Shown: positions 34,124-44,090 of the stretch, in pieces
How the letters are laid out: every line of letters begins with the position of its first letter
Numbering within the stretch: the first letter of the stretch is position 1
Origin: Kribbella sp. VKM Ac-2568
GTDB lineage: Bacteria; Actinomycetota; Actinomycetes; Propionibacteriales; Kribbellaceae
DNA: 64,000 bases
Direction of reading: 5' to 3'
Assembly: GCF_004345365.1 (NCBI RefSeq)
Contig: NZ_SLVF01000004.1
Coordinates: 620,001 to 684,000, forward strand
The notes under the pieces: model-generated
Databases searched by the model: none
What the model was told of the DNA's origin: nothing
Seen by the model: the letters and a program-made list of their open reading frames with translations, nothing else
Translations under genes and position numbers: made by a program

Positions 34124-35041
34124 ATGACATCAGCCATCGTGGTCTCTGGACTGCACAAGTCGTACGGCAGTACGCACGCCCTCGACGGTCTCGACCTGGA
34201 GGTCGCGACCGGTGAGGTGCACGGATTCCTCGGTCCGAACGGTGCCGGGAAGTCCACGACCATCCGGGTCCTGCTCGGTCTGCTGAAGGCGGACGAGGGC
34301 GAAGCGTCGCTGCTCGGCGGCGACCCGTGGCAGGACGCGGCCAAGCTGCACCGCCGGCTGGCCTATGTCCCCGGTGACGTGAACCTGTGGCCGAATCTGA
34401 CCGGCGGCGAGGTGATCGACCTGCTCGGCCGGCTCCGCGGCGGGCTGGACCCGAAGAAGCGGGACGACCTGCTGCGTCGCTTCGACCTCGACCCGACGAA
34501 GAAGGGCCGCACCTACTCCAAGGGCAACCGGCAGAAGGTCGCCCTGGTCGCGGCGCTCGCCTCCGATGTGGAACTGCTGATCCTGGACGAGCCGACCTCC
34601 GGCCTGGACCCGTTGATGGAGGAGGTGTTCCGGCAGTTCATCGAGGAGGAGCGGCACCGCGACCGCACGGTGCTGTTGTCGAGCCACATCCTGTCCGAGG
34701 TCGAGGCCCTCTGCGACCGGATCAGCATCATCCGTCGCGGCAAGGTGGTCGAGACCGGGACCCTGGCCGACCTGCGGCACCTGACCCGGACTTCGATTCA
34801 GGCCGAGCTCGCCGCTGCTCCGAACGGCATCGCCAACCTGCCGGGTGTCCACAGCCTCGAAATCGAAGGCAACCGGGTGCGGTGCGAGGTCGACACGGCC
34901 CAGCTGGACGCGCTGATGAAGCAGTTGGCCGCCAGCGGCATCAAGAGCCTGGTGGCGCAGCCCCCGACGCTCGAGGAACTGTTCCTGCGGCACTACGAGG
35001 ACGACACGGTCGCAGCAGAGCCTCTGGCGGCGACCCGATGA
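34124..35041 (+). CDS. ABC exporter ATPase
   Basis: The 305-residue ATPase has Walker [10 protein letters not shown] (about 37-45), a variant signature SKGNRQKV in place of LSGGQ (about 126-133), Walker [14 protein letters not shown] (about 147-159) and the switch SSHILSE. The C-terminal 90 residues are the extension of the DrrA/CcmA-type group. With the permease that follows by a four-base overlap it would form an exporter of drugs or lipids. It starts directly after a -10 box, so its mRNA is probably leaderless. Confidence 0.92.
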   Translation: MTSAIVVSGLHKSYGSTHALDGLDLEVATGEVHGFLGPNGAGKSTTIRVLLGLLKADEGEASLLGGDPWQDAAKLHRRLAYVPGDVNLWPNLTGGEVIDLLGRLRGGLDPKKRDDLLRRFDLDPTKKGRTYSKGNRQKVALVAALASDVELLILDEPTSGLDPLMEEVFRQFIEEERHRDRTVLLSSHILSEVEALCDRISIIRRGKVVETGTLADLRHLTRTSIQAELAAAPNGIANLPGVHSLEIEGNRVRCEVDTAQLDALMKQLAASGIKSLVAQPPTLEELFLRHYEDDTVAAEPLAATR

Positions 35042-36636
35042 AGGACTTCGCCGGTACTGCGACCCTGGTGCGGCTCGCGTTGCGCCGCGACCGGATCATG
35101 CTGCCCGTATGGATCGTTGTGTTCGTCTCGATGGCGGCAGGCTCCGCGAAGGCGTCGATCGACCTCTACCCGGACGTGGCGTCTCGGGTGGAGGCCGCCA
35201 ACACGACGAACTCGTCGCCCGCGCTGGTCTCCCTCTATGGCCGGATCTTCGATCCCACCTCGCTCGGTGAGGTTTCGCTGTTCAAGCTGACCTCGTTCGG
35301 TGCGCTGCTGGTGGCTCTGCTCGCCGCGATCGTGGTGGTCCGCCACACCCGCGGTGAGGAGGAGTCGGGACGGCTGGAACTGCTCAGCGCCGGCGTGCTC
35401 GGCCGCTACGCCTCGCTGACCGCCGCGCTGATCGTGTCGGCCGGCACGGTGATCGTGATGGGTCTGCTGACCGCGTTGAGCCTGATCGGGACCGGCCTGC
35501 CGGCCTCCGGATCCTTCGCCTTCGGTCTGACCTGGGCCGCGGCCGGTCTCACCTTCGCCGGCGTGGGCGCGGTGACCGCCCAGCTCACCGAGGGTGCCCG
35601 GACCGCGAACGGCCTGACCGCCGTCGTGCTCGGTGTGTCCTATGTACTGCGGGCGCTGGGTGACTCCGCGTCCGACGGCGGTGCGCGCTGGATCTCGTGG
35701 TTGTCGCCGATCGGGTGGGCCCAGCAGATCCGCCCGTTCGCCGGGGACCGCTGGATCGTGGCACTGCTTCCGCTTGCGCTGATGGTGGTTCTCGTTGCCG
35801 CGGCCTTCGCGTTGGTGCGGCGGCGGGATGTCGGCGCCGGTCTCGTGCGGCCGCGTCCGGGTCCTGCCACGGCTTCGCCCTCGCTGCGCTCGCCGCTCGC
35901 GCTGGCTTGGCGGCTGCAGCGGGGATCGCTGTATGCCTGGGGATTCGCGTTCCTGCTGCTCGGCTTCATCGTGGGCAACATCGCCAGTAACGTCGACGGA
36001 TTCGTCAGCAGCGACAGCGCCAAGGAACTGGTGGAGAAGCTCGGCGGCGTGAACGGCATCACCGACGCGTTCCTGTCCGCGGAGATGGGGATGCTCGGCC
36101 TGCTCGCCTCCGCCTTCGGCATCCAGGCGGCGCTGCGGCTCCGCTCCGAGGAGACCGCGCTGCGAGCCGAACCACTGCTGGCGACAGGTGTCACGCGAGT
36201 CCAGTGGATGGCGAGCCACGTGCTGATGGCGCTCCTCGGTACTGCGGTCCTGGTGCTCGTCGGTGGTCTCGGCTCAGGCATCTCGAGCGGTGCGTCGCTC
36301 GGCAACATGGGTCGGCAGGTGCCGCGCATGCTGGCGGCGGCCGCCGTGCAACTGCCCGCGATCTGGGTCGTGACGGGACTCGTGGTCATCCTCTTCGGCT
36401 TCGCCCCGAAGCTGGTCACCGCCGCCTGGGTCCTGTTCGGCGCGTTCCTCCTGATCGGCCAGTTCGGCCCGATCTTCGACCTCCCGCAGGGGTTGATGAA
36501 CGTCTCGCCGTACGCCCACACTCCGCGCCTCCCCGGCGGCGACTTCTCGGCCACGCCGGTGATCTTGGTCTCCGCGATCGCCGCGCTGCTGCTGGCCGCC
36601 GGCTTCACCGGCTTCCGGCGCCGAGACGTCGGCTGA
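35038..36636 (+). CDS. ABC exporter permease, ABC-2-like with duplicated half
   Basis: The 532-residue membrane protein begins [20 protein letters not shown] and has about twelve hydrophobic segments in two similar halves; the second begins near [20 protein letters not shown] (about residue 287). This fused two-half permease is common in actinobacteria next to DrrA-like ATPases and a GbsR/MarR regulator. The ATG overlaps the ATPase TGA by four bases. It would form the membrane channel of the exporter; the cargo is unknown. Confidence 0.88.
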   Translation: MKDFAGTATLVRLALRRDRIMLPVWIVVFVSMAAGSAKASIDLYPDVASRVEAANTTNSSPALVSLYGRIFDPTSLGEVSLFKLTSFGALLVALLAAIVVVRHTRGEEESGRLELLSAGVLGRYASLTAALIVSAGTVIVMGLLTALSLIGTGLPASGSFAFGLTWAAAGLTFAGVGAVTAQLTEGARTANGLTAVVLGVSYVLRALGDSASDGGARWISWLSPIGWAQQIRPFAGDRWIVALLPLALMVVLVAAAFALVRRRDVGAGLVRPRPGPATASPSLRSPLALAWRLQRGSLYAWGFAFLLLGFIVGNIASNVDGFVSSDSAKELVEKLGGVNGITDAFLSAEMGMLGLLASAFGIQAALRLRSEETALRAEPLLATGVTRVQWMASHVLMALLGTAVLVLVGGLGSGISSGASLGNMGRQVPRMLAAAAVQLPAIWVVTGLVVILFGFAPKLVTAAWVLFGAFLLIGQFGPIFDLPQGLMNVSPYAHTPRLPGGDFSATPVILVSAIAALLLAAGFTGFRRRDVG

Positions 36637-36700
36637 CCATCCTGACGGTCGCCGGTCTGAGGGGTCCGGCGCCATGGTGGTGGTTCGGGACACACCACCA

Positions 36701-36735
36701 AGCGACCCGCCCGGCATCTCACCGGGCGGGTCGCT
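36701..36735. terminator. Strong hairpin terminator after the ABC exporter
   Basis: A 14-bp perfect stem pairs 36701-36714 (AGCGACCCGCCCGG) with 36722-36735, with a seven-base loop CATCTCA. It lies 64 bases after the permease stop and ends just before the -10 box of the next gene. Confidence 0.8.
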
Positions 36736-36750
36736 GACTACCATCGTCGG

Positions 36751-37152
36751 GTGCAGCAGCCTCTGAAGGACCGGTCCGGCGAGTTCGTCCAGTTCTGGAC
36801 CGAGCGGCATCTGTGCCTGCTCAGCACGGTACGGAAGGACGGCTCGGTGCACGTCGTCATGGTCGGGGCGACGGTGGACTTCGCGGCTGGGGTCGCGCGG
36901 GTGATCTGCTCGGGGAACTCACACAAGGCCCGGCAGATCCGCGATGCCGGGGCCGAGGGCGCGGCGGTCGCCGTCAGCCAGACCGACGGCCCGAAGTGGT
37001 CCACGCTCGAGGGCCGCGCCGTGGTGAGCGACAACCCGGATCGAGTGGCCGACGCAGTACGCCGGTACGCCGACCGCTACCGCCAGCCGAGGGAGAACCC
37101 CGAGCGCGTGGTCATCGAGATCACCGTCACCAAGGTGCTCGGCAATGCCTGA
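36751..37152 (+). CDS. PPOX-class FMN/F420-binding family protein
   Basis: The 133-residue split-barrel protein has the pyridoxamine-phosphate-oxidase-like pattern: LCLLSTVRKDGSVHVVMVGA (about 21-40), NSHKARQIRD (about 56-65) and GRAVVSDNPDRV near 88. Members bind FMN, F420 or haem; which one cannot be told. The GTG start has TACCAT six nt upstream (leaderless). Its end overlaps the cobL start by eight bases, so it is co-expressed with cobalamin genes, without an obvious functional link. Confidence 0.85.
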   Translation: MQQPLKDRSGEFVQFWTERHLCLLSTVRKDGSVHVVMVGATVDFAAGVARVICSGNSHKARQIRDAGAEGAAVAVSQTDGPKWSTLEGRAVVSDNPDRVADAVRRYADRYRQPRENPERVVIEITVTKVLGNA

Positions 37153-38398
37153 ATCCCCAGACGTCCTCCCGGGCTCCGGATCGCAGGCCGAGATCGAGCC
37201 TGCCGAGGTACTGACGGTGGTGGGCGTCGGGGCCGATGGGTGGAGCGGGTTGGCGCCGGCGGCTCGAGCTGTTGTGGAGTCGGCTGAGGTCTTGATGGGG
37301 AGTGCCCGGCAGCTCGCCCTGATGCCCGAGATCGATGCCGAGCGGGTGGCTTGGCCGTCTCCGTTGTCGGAGTCGTTGCCGGGATTGCTGGCCACCCATC
37401 GGGGTCGGCAGATCTGTGTGCTCGCGAGCGGTGACCCGACCTTCCACGGGATCGGGACCACGTTGACGCGGTTGCTCGGGGCTCATGCTGTGCGGGTGAT
37501 TCCGCATCCGTCGAGCGTCTCGCTGGCGTGTGCGCGGCTCGGATGGCCGCAGGACCAGGTCGCGGTGATCAGCCTGGTCGGGCATCCCCTCGAACTCGTC
37601 CATCCGCACATCCAGCCGGGCCGGCGGCTCGTAGTACTGAGCTGGGGTGCTCACACGCCCGGCGAGGTGGCTGGGTTGCTGAAGGCTCGGGGGTATGGCG
37701 CGAGCGAGTTCACCGTGCTCGAGCAACTCGGGTCGGTGCAGCAGCGGGTGCGGAGAACTCGGGCTGACGAGTGGGACCACGAGGTCGACGCGTTGAACGT
37801 GATCGGCGTGCTCTGCAAGGCGGATCCGGGCGCGCCCTTGCTGCCCACCTCGCCCGGGTTGCCCGATTCGGCGTACGAGAACGACGGTCAGTTGACCAAG
37901 CGCGAAGTACGGGCGGTGACGCTGTCGAGGTTGGCGCCGGTGCCTGGGCAGTTGCTGTGGGACGTCGGTGGCGGGGCGGGCAGCATCGCGATCGAATGGT
38001 TGCGGCATCACCCCAGTTGCCGCGCGGTCGCGATCGAGCGCGACCCGGATCGCGCCAAACGCCTCGATCGGAACGCGGCCACGCTCGGCGTCTCAGTCCG
38101 GACGGTCGTCGGCGCTGCGCCGGCTGAGCTCGCCGGCCTCGAAGCGCCGGATGCGGTCTTCGTCGGTGGCGGCGCGACCATCCCGGGCGTGATCGAGACC
38201 TGTTGGGAAGCGCTCAAGCCCGGCGGACGGCTGGTCGTCAACGGCGTGACCCTGGAGACCGAAGCCCTGATCGCCCGGTGGTACGCCGAGCTCGGCGGCG
38301 ATCTGGTCCGGCTGTCGGTGCAGCGCGCGTCGCCCGTCGGCGGTATGACCGGGTGGCGTCCCGCCATGCCCGTGACGATCTGGAGCGTGACCAAATGA
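37145..38398 (+). CDS. cobL: Precorrin-6Y C5,15-methyltransferase (decarboxylating)
   Basis: The 417-residue protein is a fusion of CbiE (about residues 20-215: VVGVGADGWSG, LASGDPTFHGIG) and CbiT (about 235-417: the SAM motif WDVGGGAGSIAIEW, then FVGGGATIPG). It methylates C5 and C15 of the corrin ring and removes the C12 acetate carboxyl in aerobic cobalamin synthesis. It is followed by cobM and cobK with minimal gaps, forming a CobL-M-K sub-operon. ATG start inside the preceding gene. No cobalamin riboswitch was seen upstream. Confidence 0.94.
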   Translation: MPESPDVLPGSGSQAEIEPAEVLTVVGVGADGWSGLAPAARAVVESAEVLMGSARQLALMPEIDAERVAWPSPLSESLPGLLATHRGRQICVLASGDPTFHGIGTTLTRLLGAHAVRVIPHPSSVSLACARLGWPQDQVAVISLVGHPLELVHPHIQPGRRLVVLSWGAHTPGEVAGLLKARGYGASEFTVLEQLGSVQQRVRRTRADEWDHEVDALNVIGVLCKADPGAPLLPTSPGLPDSAYENDGQLTKREVRAVTLSRLAPVPGQLLWDVGGGAGSIAIEWLRHHPSCRAVAIERDPDRAKRLDRNAATLGVSVRTVVGAAPAELAGLEAPDAVFVGGGATIPGVIETCWEALKPGGRLVVNGVTLETEALIARWYAELGGDLVRLSVQRASPVGGMTGWRPAMPVTIWSVTK

Positions 38399-39135
38399 CC
38401 GTCCACTTCATCGGCGCGGGACCCGGCGCGGCCGACCTCATCACGGTGCGCGGCCGCGACCTGATCGCCGCTTCGGCGGTCTGCCTGTACGCCGGGGCGC
38501 TGGTGCCGGTGGAACTCCTCGAGCACTGCCCACCGGATGCTCGCAAGGTCGACACCGCTCGGCTGGACTTGGACGAGATCCTGGCCGAACTGGTCAAAGC
38601 GACCGAGGCCGGACTGGACGTCGCGCGACTGCATTCGGGCGATCCCGCGGTGTTCAGCGCCATGGCCGAACAGATGCGGCGCCTGGATGCGCTGGAGATC
38701 CCCTACGACGTCACGCCCGGAGTACCGGCGTTTGCTGCCGCGGCGGCCTCGCTCAAGCGGGAGTTGACCGTGCCGGAGGTCGGGCAGACGGTGATCCTCA
38801 CGCGCATCGCGGCCCAGGCGACCGCGATGCCGCCGGGGGAGGACCTGGCGACGCTCGGCGCGAGCCGCGGCACGATCGTCCTGCACCTGGCGGTCCAGCA
38901 CATCGAACGGCTCGTCGACGAGCTCACCCCGAACTACGGCGCCGACTGCCCCGTGGCGGTAGTCGCTCGCGCCAGCCGTGACGACGAGGTGATCCTGCGC
39001 GGCACGCTGGCCGACATCGCTGCCCAGGTTCGCGAGGCCGGCATCCTCCGGACCGCAGTAGTCATCGTCGGCAAGGTGCTGGCCGCCGAGAACTTCCGGG
39101 ACAGCCACCTGTACTCCACAACCCGCTCCAGGTGA
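38395..39135 (+). CDS. cobM: Precorrin-4 C11-methyltransferase
   Basis: The 246-residue tetrapyrrole methyltransferase begins MTVHFIGAGPGAADLITVRG and has the SAM-binding RLHSGDPAVFSAMAEQ (about 77-92) and TPGVPAFAAAAASL (about 104-117). It adds the C11 methyl group of precorrin-4. It starts in the ATGA overlap with cobL. The frame that runs on upstream is an artefact within cobL. Confidence 0.95.
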   Translation: MTVHFIGAGPGAADLITVRGRDLIAASAVCLYAGALVPVELLEHCPPDARKVDTARLDLDEILAELVKATEAGLDVARLHSGDPAVFSAMAEQMRRLDALEIPYDVTPGVPAFAAAAASLKRELTVPEVGQTVILTRIAAQATAMPPGEDLATLGASRGTIVLHLAVQHIERLVDELTPNYGADCPVAVVARASRDDEVILRGTLADIAAQVREAGILRTAVVIVGKVLAAENFRDSHLYSTTRSR

Positions 39136-39136
39136 C

Positions 39137-39868
39137 ATGAAGGTTCTGCTGCTTGGCGGTACTGCGGAGGCTCGGCAGGTGGCCGCGGTGCTGGTGGCCG
39201 AGCCGGGTGTCGAGGTGGTGTCGTCGCTTGCCGGCCGCACGCTCGAGGCGCAGTTACCTGAGGGTGCTGTGCGGAAGGGCGGCTTCGGTGGCGTCCCTGG
39301 GCTGGTGGACTGGCTGCGGGCGGAGTCAGTGGACGCGGTGGTCGACGCGACTCACCCGTTCGCTGCAACGATGACCGCTCACGCGGTAGCTGCTGCTGCT
39401 TCTGTCGGCCTTCCACTGCTCGTACTGCGGCGCCCGGGTTGGCGTGAGCAGCCGGGCGACCGCTGGGTGTGGGTGGACTCGGCTGCGGAGGCTGCCGCCG
39501 TACTGCGTTCCCTTGGCGCTCGGGCCTTCCTTACGATCGGGCGGCAGGGTCTGGGGTCATTCGCCGACGCAGGGGTGTGGATGCTCGCGCGCTGTGTGGA
39601 TGCACCGACGCCAGAGCCCGCCTGGTGCGAGTTGATCCTCGACCGCGGGCCGTACGAGCTTGCCGGTGAGCTGGACCTGCTGCGGCGACACCGGATCGAC
39701 GTACTGGTGACCAAGGACAGTGGTGGCGACCTGACCGCCGCGAAGCTCGAAGCCGCGCGGGAGGTCGGGATCCCGGTCGTGGTGATCAGGCGGCCGTCGG
39801 TGCCGGAAGGGGTCCGCATGGTGGCGTCGGCCGACCAGGTCGTCGGGTGGCTGCGGGACCATCGGTAG
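39137..39868 (+). CDS. cobK: Precorrin-6A reductase
   Basis: The 243-residue CobK/CbiJ reductase has [16 protein letters not shown] (about 4-19), [15 protein letters not shown] (about 72-86), [14 protein letters not shown] (about 97-110) and [18 protein letters not shown] (about 192-209). It reduces precorrin-6A with NADPH, the step just before CobL. One base separates it from cobM. Its stop codon TAG is also the first part of TAGAAT, the likely -10 element of rpe. Confidence 0.94.
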   Translation: MKVLLLGGTAEARQVAAVLVAEPGVEVVSSLAGRTLEAQLPEGAVRKGGFGGVPGLVDWLRAESVDAVVDATHPFAATMTAHAVAAAASVGLPLLVLRRPGWREQPGDRWVWVDSAAEAAAVLRSLGARAFLTIGRQGLGSFADAGVWMLARCVDAPTPEPAWCELILDRGPYELAGELDLLRRHRIDVLVTKDSGGDLTAAKLEAAREVGIPVVVIRRPSVPEGVRMVASADQVVGWLRDHR

Positions 39869-39881
39869 AATCCCAGGCCTT

Positions 39882-40544
39882 ATGGGAATCCAGATCGCAC
39901 CCAGCATCCTGTCCGCCGATTTCGCCAGGCTGGCCGAGGACGCGGCAGCGGTCTCGAACGCCGACTGGTTGCACGTCGACGTGATGGACAACCACTTCGT
40001 GCCGAACCTGACGCTCGGCCTGCCGGTGGTCGAGTCGCTCGCCAAGGCCGCCGCCCAGCCGCTCGACTGCCACCTGATGATCGAGGACCCGGACCGCTGG
40101 GCCCCCGGATACGTCGAGGCCGGCGCGAGCAGCGTCACCTTCCACATCGAGGCATGCCGCGCCCCGATCCGCACCGCCCGCGAGATCCGCGCCAAGGGTG
40201 CCCGCGCCGCGATGGCGCTCAAGCCGGCCACCCCGATCGAGCCCTACGAGGACATCCTGTCCGAGCTCGACATGGTGTTGATCATGACGGTCGAGCCGGG
40301 CTTCGGCGGCCAGAAGTTCCTCGACGTCTGCGTCCCCAAGATCCGCCGCACCCGCGACCTCGTCGCCAAGCACGGCCTCGACATCTGGATCGAGATCGAC
40401 GGCGGCATCTCCGCCGACACCATCGAGCAGTGCGCCGAAGCCGGCGCCAACGTCTTCGTCGCCGGCTCGGCGGTCTACAACGCCGACGACCCCAACACGA
40501 TGGTCGAAAACCTCCGCACCCTAGCCACCAACGCCGGCAAGTAG
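39882..40544 (+). CDS. rpe: Ribulose-phosphate 3-epimerase
   Basis: The 220-residue TIM barrel has all family marks: [12 protein letters not shown] (about 7-18), [13 protein letters not shown] (about 29-41), [19 protein letters not shown] and DGGISADT with a phosphate loop GSAVY. It interconverts ribulose 5-phosphate and xylulose 5-phosphate in the pentose-phosphate pathway. Metal ligands His and Asp are in place. TAGAAT ten bases before the ATG gives a very short leader. It is likely transcribed alone or by read-through from cobK. Confidence 0.96.
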   Translation: MGIQIAPSILSADFARLAEDAAAVSNADWLHVDVMDNHFVPNLTLGLPVVESLAKAAAQPLDCHLMIEDPDRWAPGYVEAGASSVTFHIEACRAPIRTAREIRAKGARAAMALKPATPIEPYEDILSELDMVLIMTVEPGFGGQKFLDVCVPKIRRTRDLVAKHGLDIWIEIDGGISADTIEQCAEAGANVFVAGSAVYNADDPNTMVENLRTLATNAGK

Positions 40545-40624
40545 CCCTCTTGCGCCTCTGCCGGGGTGGTGGGTGAGGGTCTGACAAGATCTAGGGGACT
40601 GCCCGGCGACGAGGGGTTGTGGTG

Positions 40625-41416
40625 ATGAGCGAGCACAAGCGGGTTGAGAGCTGGCTGACGGATATGGATGGCGTGCTGGTGCACGAGGAGCGGGCTATTC
40701 CTGGGGCCAGTGAGTTCATCGGAACGCTGCAGACGTCGGGGAAGAAGTTCCTGGTGCTGACGAACAACTCGATCTTCACGCCGCGGGACCTCCGCGCCAG
40801 ATTGCTTGCCGGGGGCATCGATGTGCCGGAGCAGGTGATCTGGACTTCCGCGCTCGCGACCGCTCAGTTCCTCGACGATCAGCGCCCCGGCGGTACGGCG
40901 TACGTGATCGGCGAGGCAGGTCTGACCACAGCGCTGCACGAGGTCGGGTACGTGCTGACCGAGCGGGACCCGGACTACGTGGTGCTGGGGGAGACCCGGA
41001 CGTACTCGTTCGAGGCGATCACCAAGGCGATCCGGCTGATCACGGACGGCGCGCGGTTCCTCGCGACGAACCCGGACCCGACCGGCCCGTCCGCCGAGGG
41101 ACCACTGCCGGCCACCGGATCCGTGGCGGCGCTGATCACCCGCGCCACCGGGGTCGCGCCGTACTTCGTGGGCAAGCCGAACCCGCTGATGATGCGCAGC
41201 GCGCTGAACCGGATCGAGGCACACTCCGAGACCAGCGTGATGATCGGCGACAGGATGGACACCGACATCATCAGCGGCCTCGAGGCGGGCCTGCGCACTG
41301 TGCTGGTGCTCTCGGGCTCGACTGGCGAACACGAGGTCGAGCGCTTCCCCTACCGCCCGACCCGGATCGTCGAATCCATCGCCGACGTCGTCCCCCTGAT
41401 CACCACTCTGACCTGA
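40625..41416 (+). CDS. HAD-IIA phosphatase, NagD-like
   Basis: The 263-residue HAD hydrolase has motif [11 protein letters not shown] (about 13-22), motif II LTNNS, a C2a cap, and motifs [13 protein letters not shown] and [10 protein letters not shown]. NagD-type enzymes remove phosphate from sugars and nucleotides. I choose the ATG at 40625, eight bases after GAGGGG; two GTG codons directly before it are weaker. It converges with the HNH nuclease gene with only 13 bases between. Confidence 0.9.
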   Translation: MSEHKRVESWLTDMDGVLVHEERAIPGASEFIGTLQTSGKKFLVLTNNSIFTPRDLRARLLAGGIDVPEQVIWTSALATAQFLDDQRPGGTAYVIGEAGLTTALHEVGYVLTERDPDYVVLGETRTYSFEAITKAIRLITDGARFLATNPDPTGPSAEGPLPATGSVAALITRATGVAPYFVGKPNPLMMRSALNRIEAHSETSVMIGDRMDTDIISGLEAGLRTVLVLSGSTGEHEVERFPYRPTRIVESIADVVPLITTLT

Positions 41417-41429
41417 TCGCACCACCATT

Positions 41430-43049
41430 TCACCGAACCTCCAGATCGTCAGGGCTGGTTGGTGATGGGTGGGTGCCGGTGTGGTCGACGCGGAATTTGT
41501 AGCCGTGCTTGGTGGTCCATTGGAGTGCGCCGTCGTTGAGGCGGTCGACGGTCCAGTGGCCGTGGGTTTTGACCCGGTGGCTGTAGCGCCGTAGCGGGGT
41601 GAGGTTGGTGGTGCTGGTTTGGTCTGGTGGTCCGGTGGTGTTGAAGGTGTAGGGCTGGATGTGGTCGAGGTCGGTGTTGTGGGTGGTTTCTGCGGTGCCG
41701 TAGGGGAATTGTTCGACGGGGTGGGTGAGTTTGATGTGTTCGCGGATGCGGCGGGGGATTTCGTAGGCGTCGACGCTGATCTTGTTGTTCAGGTCGATGA
41801 CGGGCTTGAGGGTGATCTGGTCGTGGCCGAGGAGTTCTTGGAGTCGGGCGGCGTAGACGGGGCCGAAGCGTTCGACGCGGGTGATGCCGCCGCCGGTGAG
41901 CAGGGTCTGGTCGGTGATGTGCACGTAGAGCGTCGTCCGGGCCGGCCTGCTGCCGGTGCCGGTGCCGCCGGTGGTGTGGTTGCTGTGGGCGTGTTGTTTG
42001 AGCGCGGCCAGTTTCTGGGCGAGTTCGCGGCGTGCGGCAGCGTCCATCCCCGCGCCGGGTGCCTCGCCCGCGCTGGGCGCTTCGCCCGGGCCGGTGTGGT
42101 GGTGGTTGGTGTTGCTGTTGGGTCGGTGGGCGGGCGCTGGTGGTGGTTCGGTGAGCAGGTCGAAGGCGGGCTCGCTGGGGTGCGGCCCGTCACGGTCTGC
42201 TTCGTCGTCCGCGCCCGGCTCGTCTGGCGAGACCTGGTCAGGGGCCGTGGGTTGAGGTGTCGGGGTGGGGGGTTCGGTGAGGTGTTGGGCTATGGCGAGG
42301 AGTTCGCGGGTCAGGTCTGGGTCGGTGAGGAGGCCGATGGCTTTGGCGCGGCGTTGGTCGAGGGGGTCGGTGTCGCCGAGGTCGGCGAGGGCGTCGGCGA
42401 GTTGGGTGAGGGTGGTGTTGAGGCGGATGATGTCGCCGGTGGCGGCTTTGATGTAGAGGGTGGTGGTGCCGTGTTCGTCGGTGCGGCCGGGCCAGACGCC
42501 GCGTTGTTTGGCGTTGGTTTCGGCTGCGGCCTGGGCGGCTTCGGGGTCGGCTCGCCAGACGGCGGCGCGGACGATGTTGGCGATCCGGTGGGGGGTGACG
42601 GTGTCGACGATGCCGGCGAGTTCGTGATCGACGATCGCGGCGGCTTGTTCGGACAGGGTGAGGCAGGCGGTGGCGATGGTGCATGCTTTCCAGGCGGTGG
42701 CGTGCCCGGAGCGGACCTGGGCGAGGATCCGGGGGAGCCGGTGGCGCAGCGCGAGGGCCTGGCCGAGGTACGCGGCCGCCGAGGCGGTGGAGCGGCCGAT
42801 CACGGCGCCGAACTCGGCGACGGCGAACTCGGCCACCGCCGGGCAGCCCGGTCCGCCATAGACGACGCCTCGCTCGCCCCCGGGGACGGTTTCGTGGCCG
42901 GGGACGGTGGCGGGGTCGGGGTGCAGGTCGGCGAAGTGCAGGGCCAGTTCGAGTAGTTCGACGTCGGTTCGGTTGCGCTGCTCGTGCAGCCGTGCGGCCG
43001 AGGCGAGCGTCTCGGCCGCACTGAGCTCGGTCACATCACAGGCGAACAT
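41430..43049 (-). CDS. DUF222/13E12-type HNH endonuclease
   Basis: The 539-residue protein has an N-terminal DUF222 (13E12 repeat) domain (about 1-300), a Pro/Ala/Gly-rich linker (about 265-345) and a C-terminal HNH-like nuclease region with LDHIQPYTF and LTPLRRYSHRVKTHGHW. The family is abundant in actinobacteria and behaves like a mobile repeat; its biological role is unclear. I choose ATG 43049 because a TACTAT -10 box lies seven bases before it; the longer frame adds 23 residues from the promoter. A LexA-like site overlaps this start, so DNA damage may induce it. Third-position GC is slightly lower than neighbours in the middle. Confidence 0.85.
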   Translation of the reverse strand: MFACDVTELSAAETLASAARLHEQRNRTDVELLELALHFADLHPDPATVPGHETVPGGERGVVYGGPGCPAVAEFAVAEFGAVIGRSTASAAAYLGQALALRHRLPRILAQVRSGHATAWKACTIATACLTLSEQAAAIVDHELAGIVDTVTPHRIANIVRAAVWRADPEAAQAAAETNAKQRGVWPGRTDEHGTTTLYIKAATGDIIRLNTTLTQLADALADLGDTDPLDQRRAKAIGLLTDPDLTRELLAIAQHLTEPPTPTPQPTAPDQVSPDEPGADDEADRDGPHPSEPAFDLLTEPPPAPAHRPNSNTNHHHTGPGEAPSAGEAPGAGMDAAARRELAQKLAALKQHAHSNHTTGGTGTGSRPARTTLYVHITDQTLLTGGGITRVERFGPVYAARLQELLGHDQITLKPVIDLNNKISVDAYEIPRRIREHIKLTHPVEQFPYGTAETTHNTDLDHIQPYTFNTTGPPDQTSTTNLTPLRRYSHRVKTHGHWTVDRLNDGALQWTTKHGYKFRVDHTGTHPSPTSPDDLEVR

Positions 43050-43062
43050 GCGTTCGATAGTA
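43042..43062 (-). promoter_or_regulatory. LexA (SOS) box over the -10/start of the HNH gene
   Basis: On the coding strand TCGAACGCATGTTCGC matches the actinobacterial SOS box TCGAAC-N4-GTTCGA at all but the final base. The -10 box TACTAT (43062-43057) joins it, and the box includes the ATG. LexA bound here would block transcription and translation start. Confidence 0.75.
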
Positions 43063-43209
43063 CCGTTATTGACGAGACCCACGCAAACCGAGAAAGTGCC
43101 GAAATCCCTTATCCACAACGGGAAACGTCACAGGCGATGTCCGCCGAGAACGGATATGCCTGACGATCAGTAGTCAGTCAGCACGGGATGGAATGCCGTG
43201 TGGAAGCGG

Positions 43210-43953
43210 CTAGCGGCACCAGGTGGCGGCGAAGCCGTAGCCCTTCGCCTGCAAGGTCTTGAGGATGATCGGTAACGCGGCGACGGTCTGCGTGCGGTTG
43301 CCGCCGCCGTCGTGCATCAGGACTATCGAGCCGTCCTTCGCCCCGGCGAGCACCCGCTTCACGATCACCGACGTACCGGGTCGTTCCCAGTCGTGCGAGT
43401 CGACGGTCCACAGGCGGATCACCTTGTCGAGGCTGTCGGTGCGTTGGGTGACTACCTTGTTCACCCCGCCGTACGGAGGTCGCAGGCAGCGTGGGGTGTA
43501 GCCCGTCTGGGCGCGGATCGCCTGGTCGGTCTTCGCCACCTGATTCCTCAGGCTCGCCGAGGAGAGTTTGCGCAGGTCCGGGTGCGACCAGGTGTGGTTC
43601 TGCACGCTGTGGCCCTGCTCGTGGATCTGCTTGGTCAGGTCGGGGTGCTTCACCACGTTCTGGCCGACCTCGAAGAAGGTCGCCTTGGCGTCGTACGACT
43701 TGAGGATCTCGAGGATCTGCGGGGTGTACTTCGCATCAGGTCCGTCATCGAAGGTGAGCAGCACGTACTTCGTCGGCGCCGCCGCTTGGGGTGCGGCGTG
43801 CGCCGGGCTGGCCGTGGTCTGCGGGGTGCAGGACGCGGAGATCCCCAGCAGCGCGATCAGGCCGAGAACGGTGGTGGCAACAGTCGGGCGGACGGTCGGC
43901 CGGGTGAGTGGGCGGGCGGGCAGGCGGCCCCGGGCAGGCGAACGACGAACCAT
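43210..43953 (-). CDS. Exported polysaccharide deacetylase
   Basis: The 247-residue protein has an Arg/Pro-rich N-terminus, a hydrophobic export segment (TVLGLIALLGISASC, about 27-41) and a NodB deacetylase domain. The motifs are TFDDGPD (about 68-74, catalytic Asp and metal Asp), NHTWSH (metal His pair), RPPYGG and the late LMHDGGG. It removes acetyl or related groups from a cell-wall or extracellular glycan. The Cys after the hydrophobic stretch may be a lipid anchor, though the lipobox is imperfect. Confidence 0.88.
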   Translation of the reverse strand: MVRRSPARGRLPARPLTRPTVRPTVATTVLGLIALLGISASCTPQTTASPAHAAPQAAAPTKYVLLTFDDGPDAKYTPQILEILKSYDAKATFFEVGQNVVKHPDLTKQIHEQGHSVQNHTWSHPDLRKLSSASLRNQVAKTDQAIRAQTGYTPRCLRPPYGGVNKVVTQRTDSLDKVIRLWTVDSHDWERPGTSVIVKRVLAGAKDGSIVLMHDGGGNRTQTVAALPIILKTLQAKGYGFAATWCR

Positions 43954-44090
43954 GCGTCCCCCCGGACGTAGGTGACCTCACTACCTCCCACCATCCGCCG
44001 CGAAGTACGTCGAACGCCAGAGAGCGCGCCGCTGTCGCGTCAACAACTTCGGATACCGGACACGAGCGGTATCCCCGAAGCTCCGACGGA

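Noticed and set aside
41619..42956. A 445-codon + strand frame
   Set aside because: It is a Gly/Val-rich shadow of the HNH nuclease gene on the other strand.
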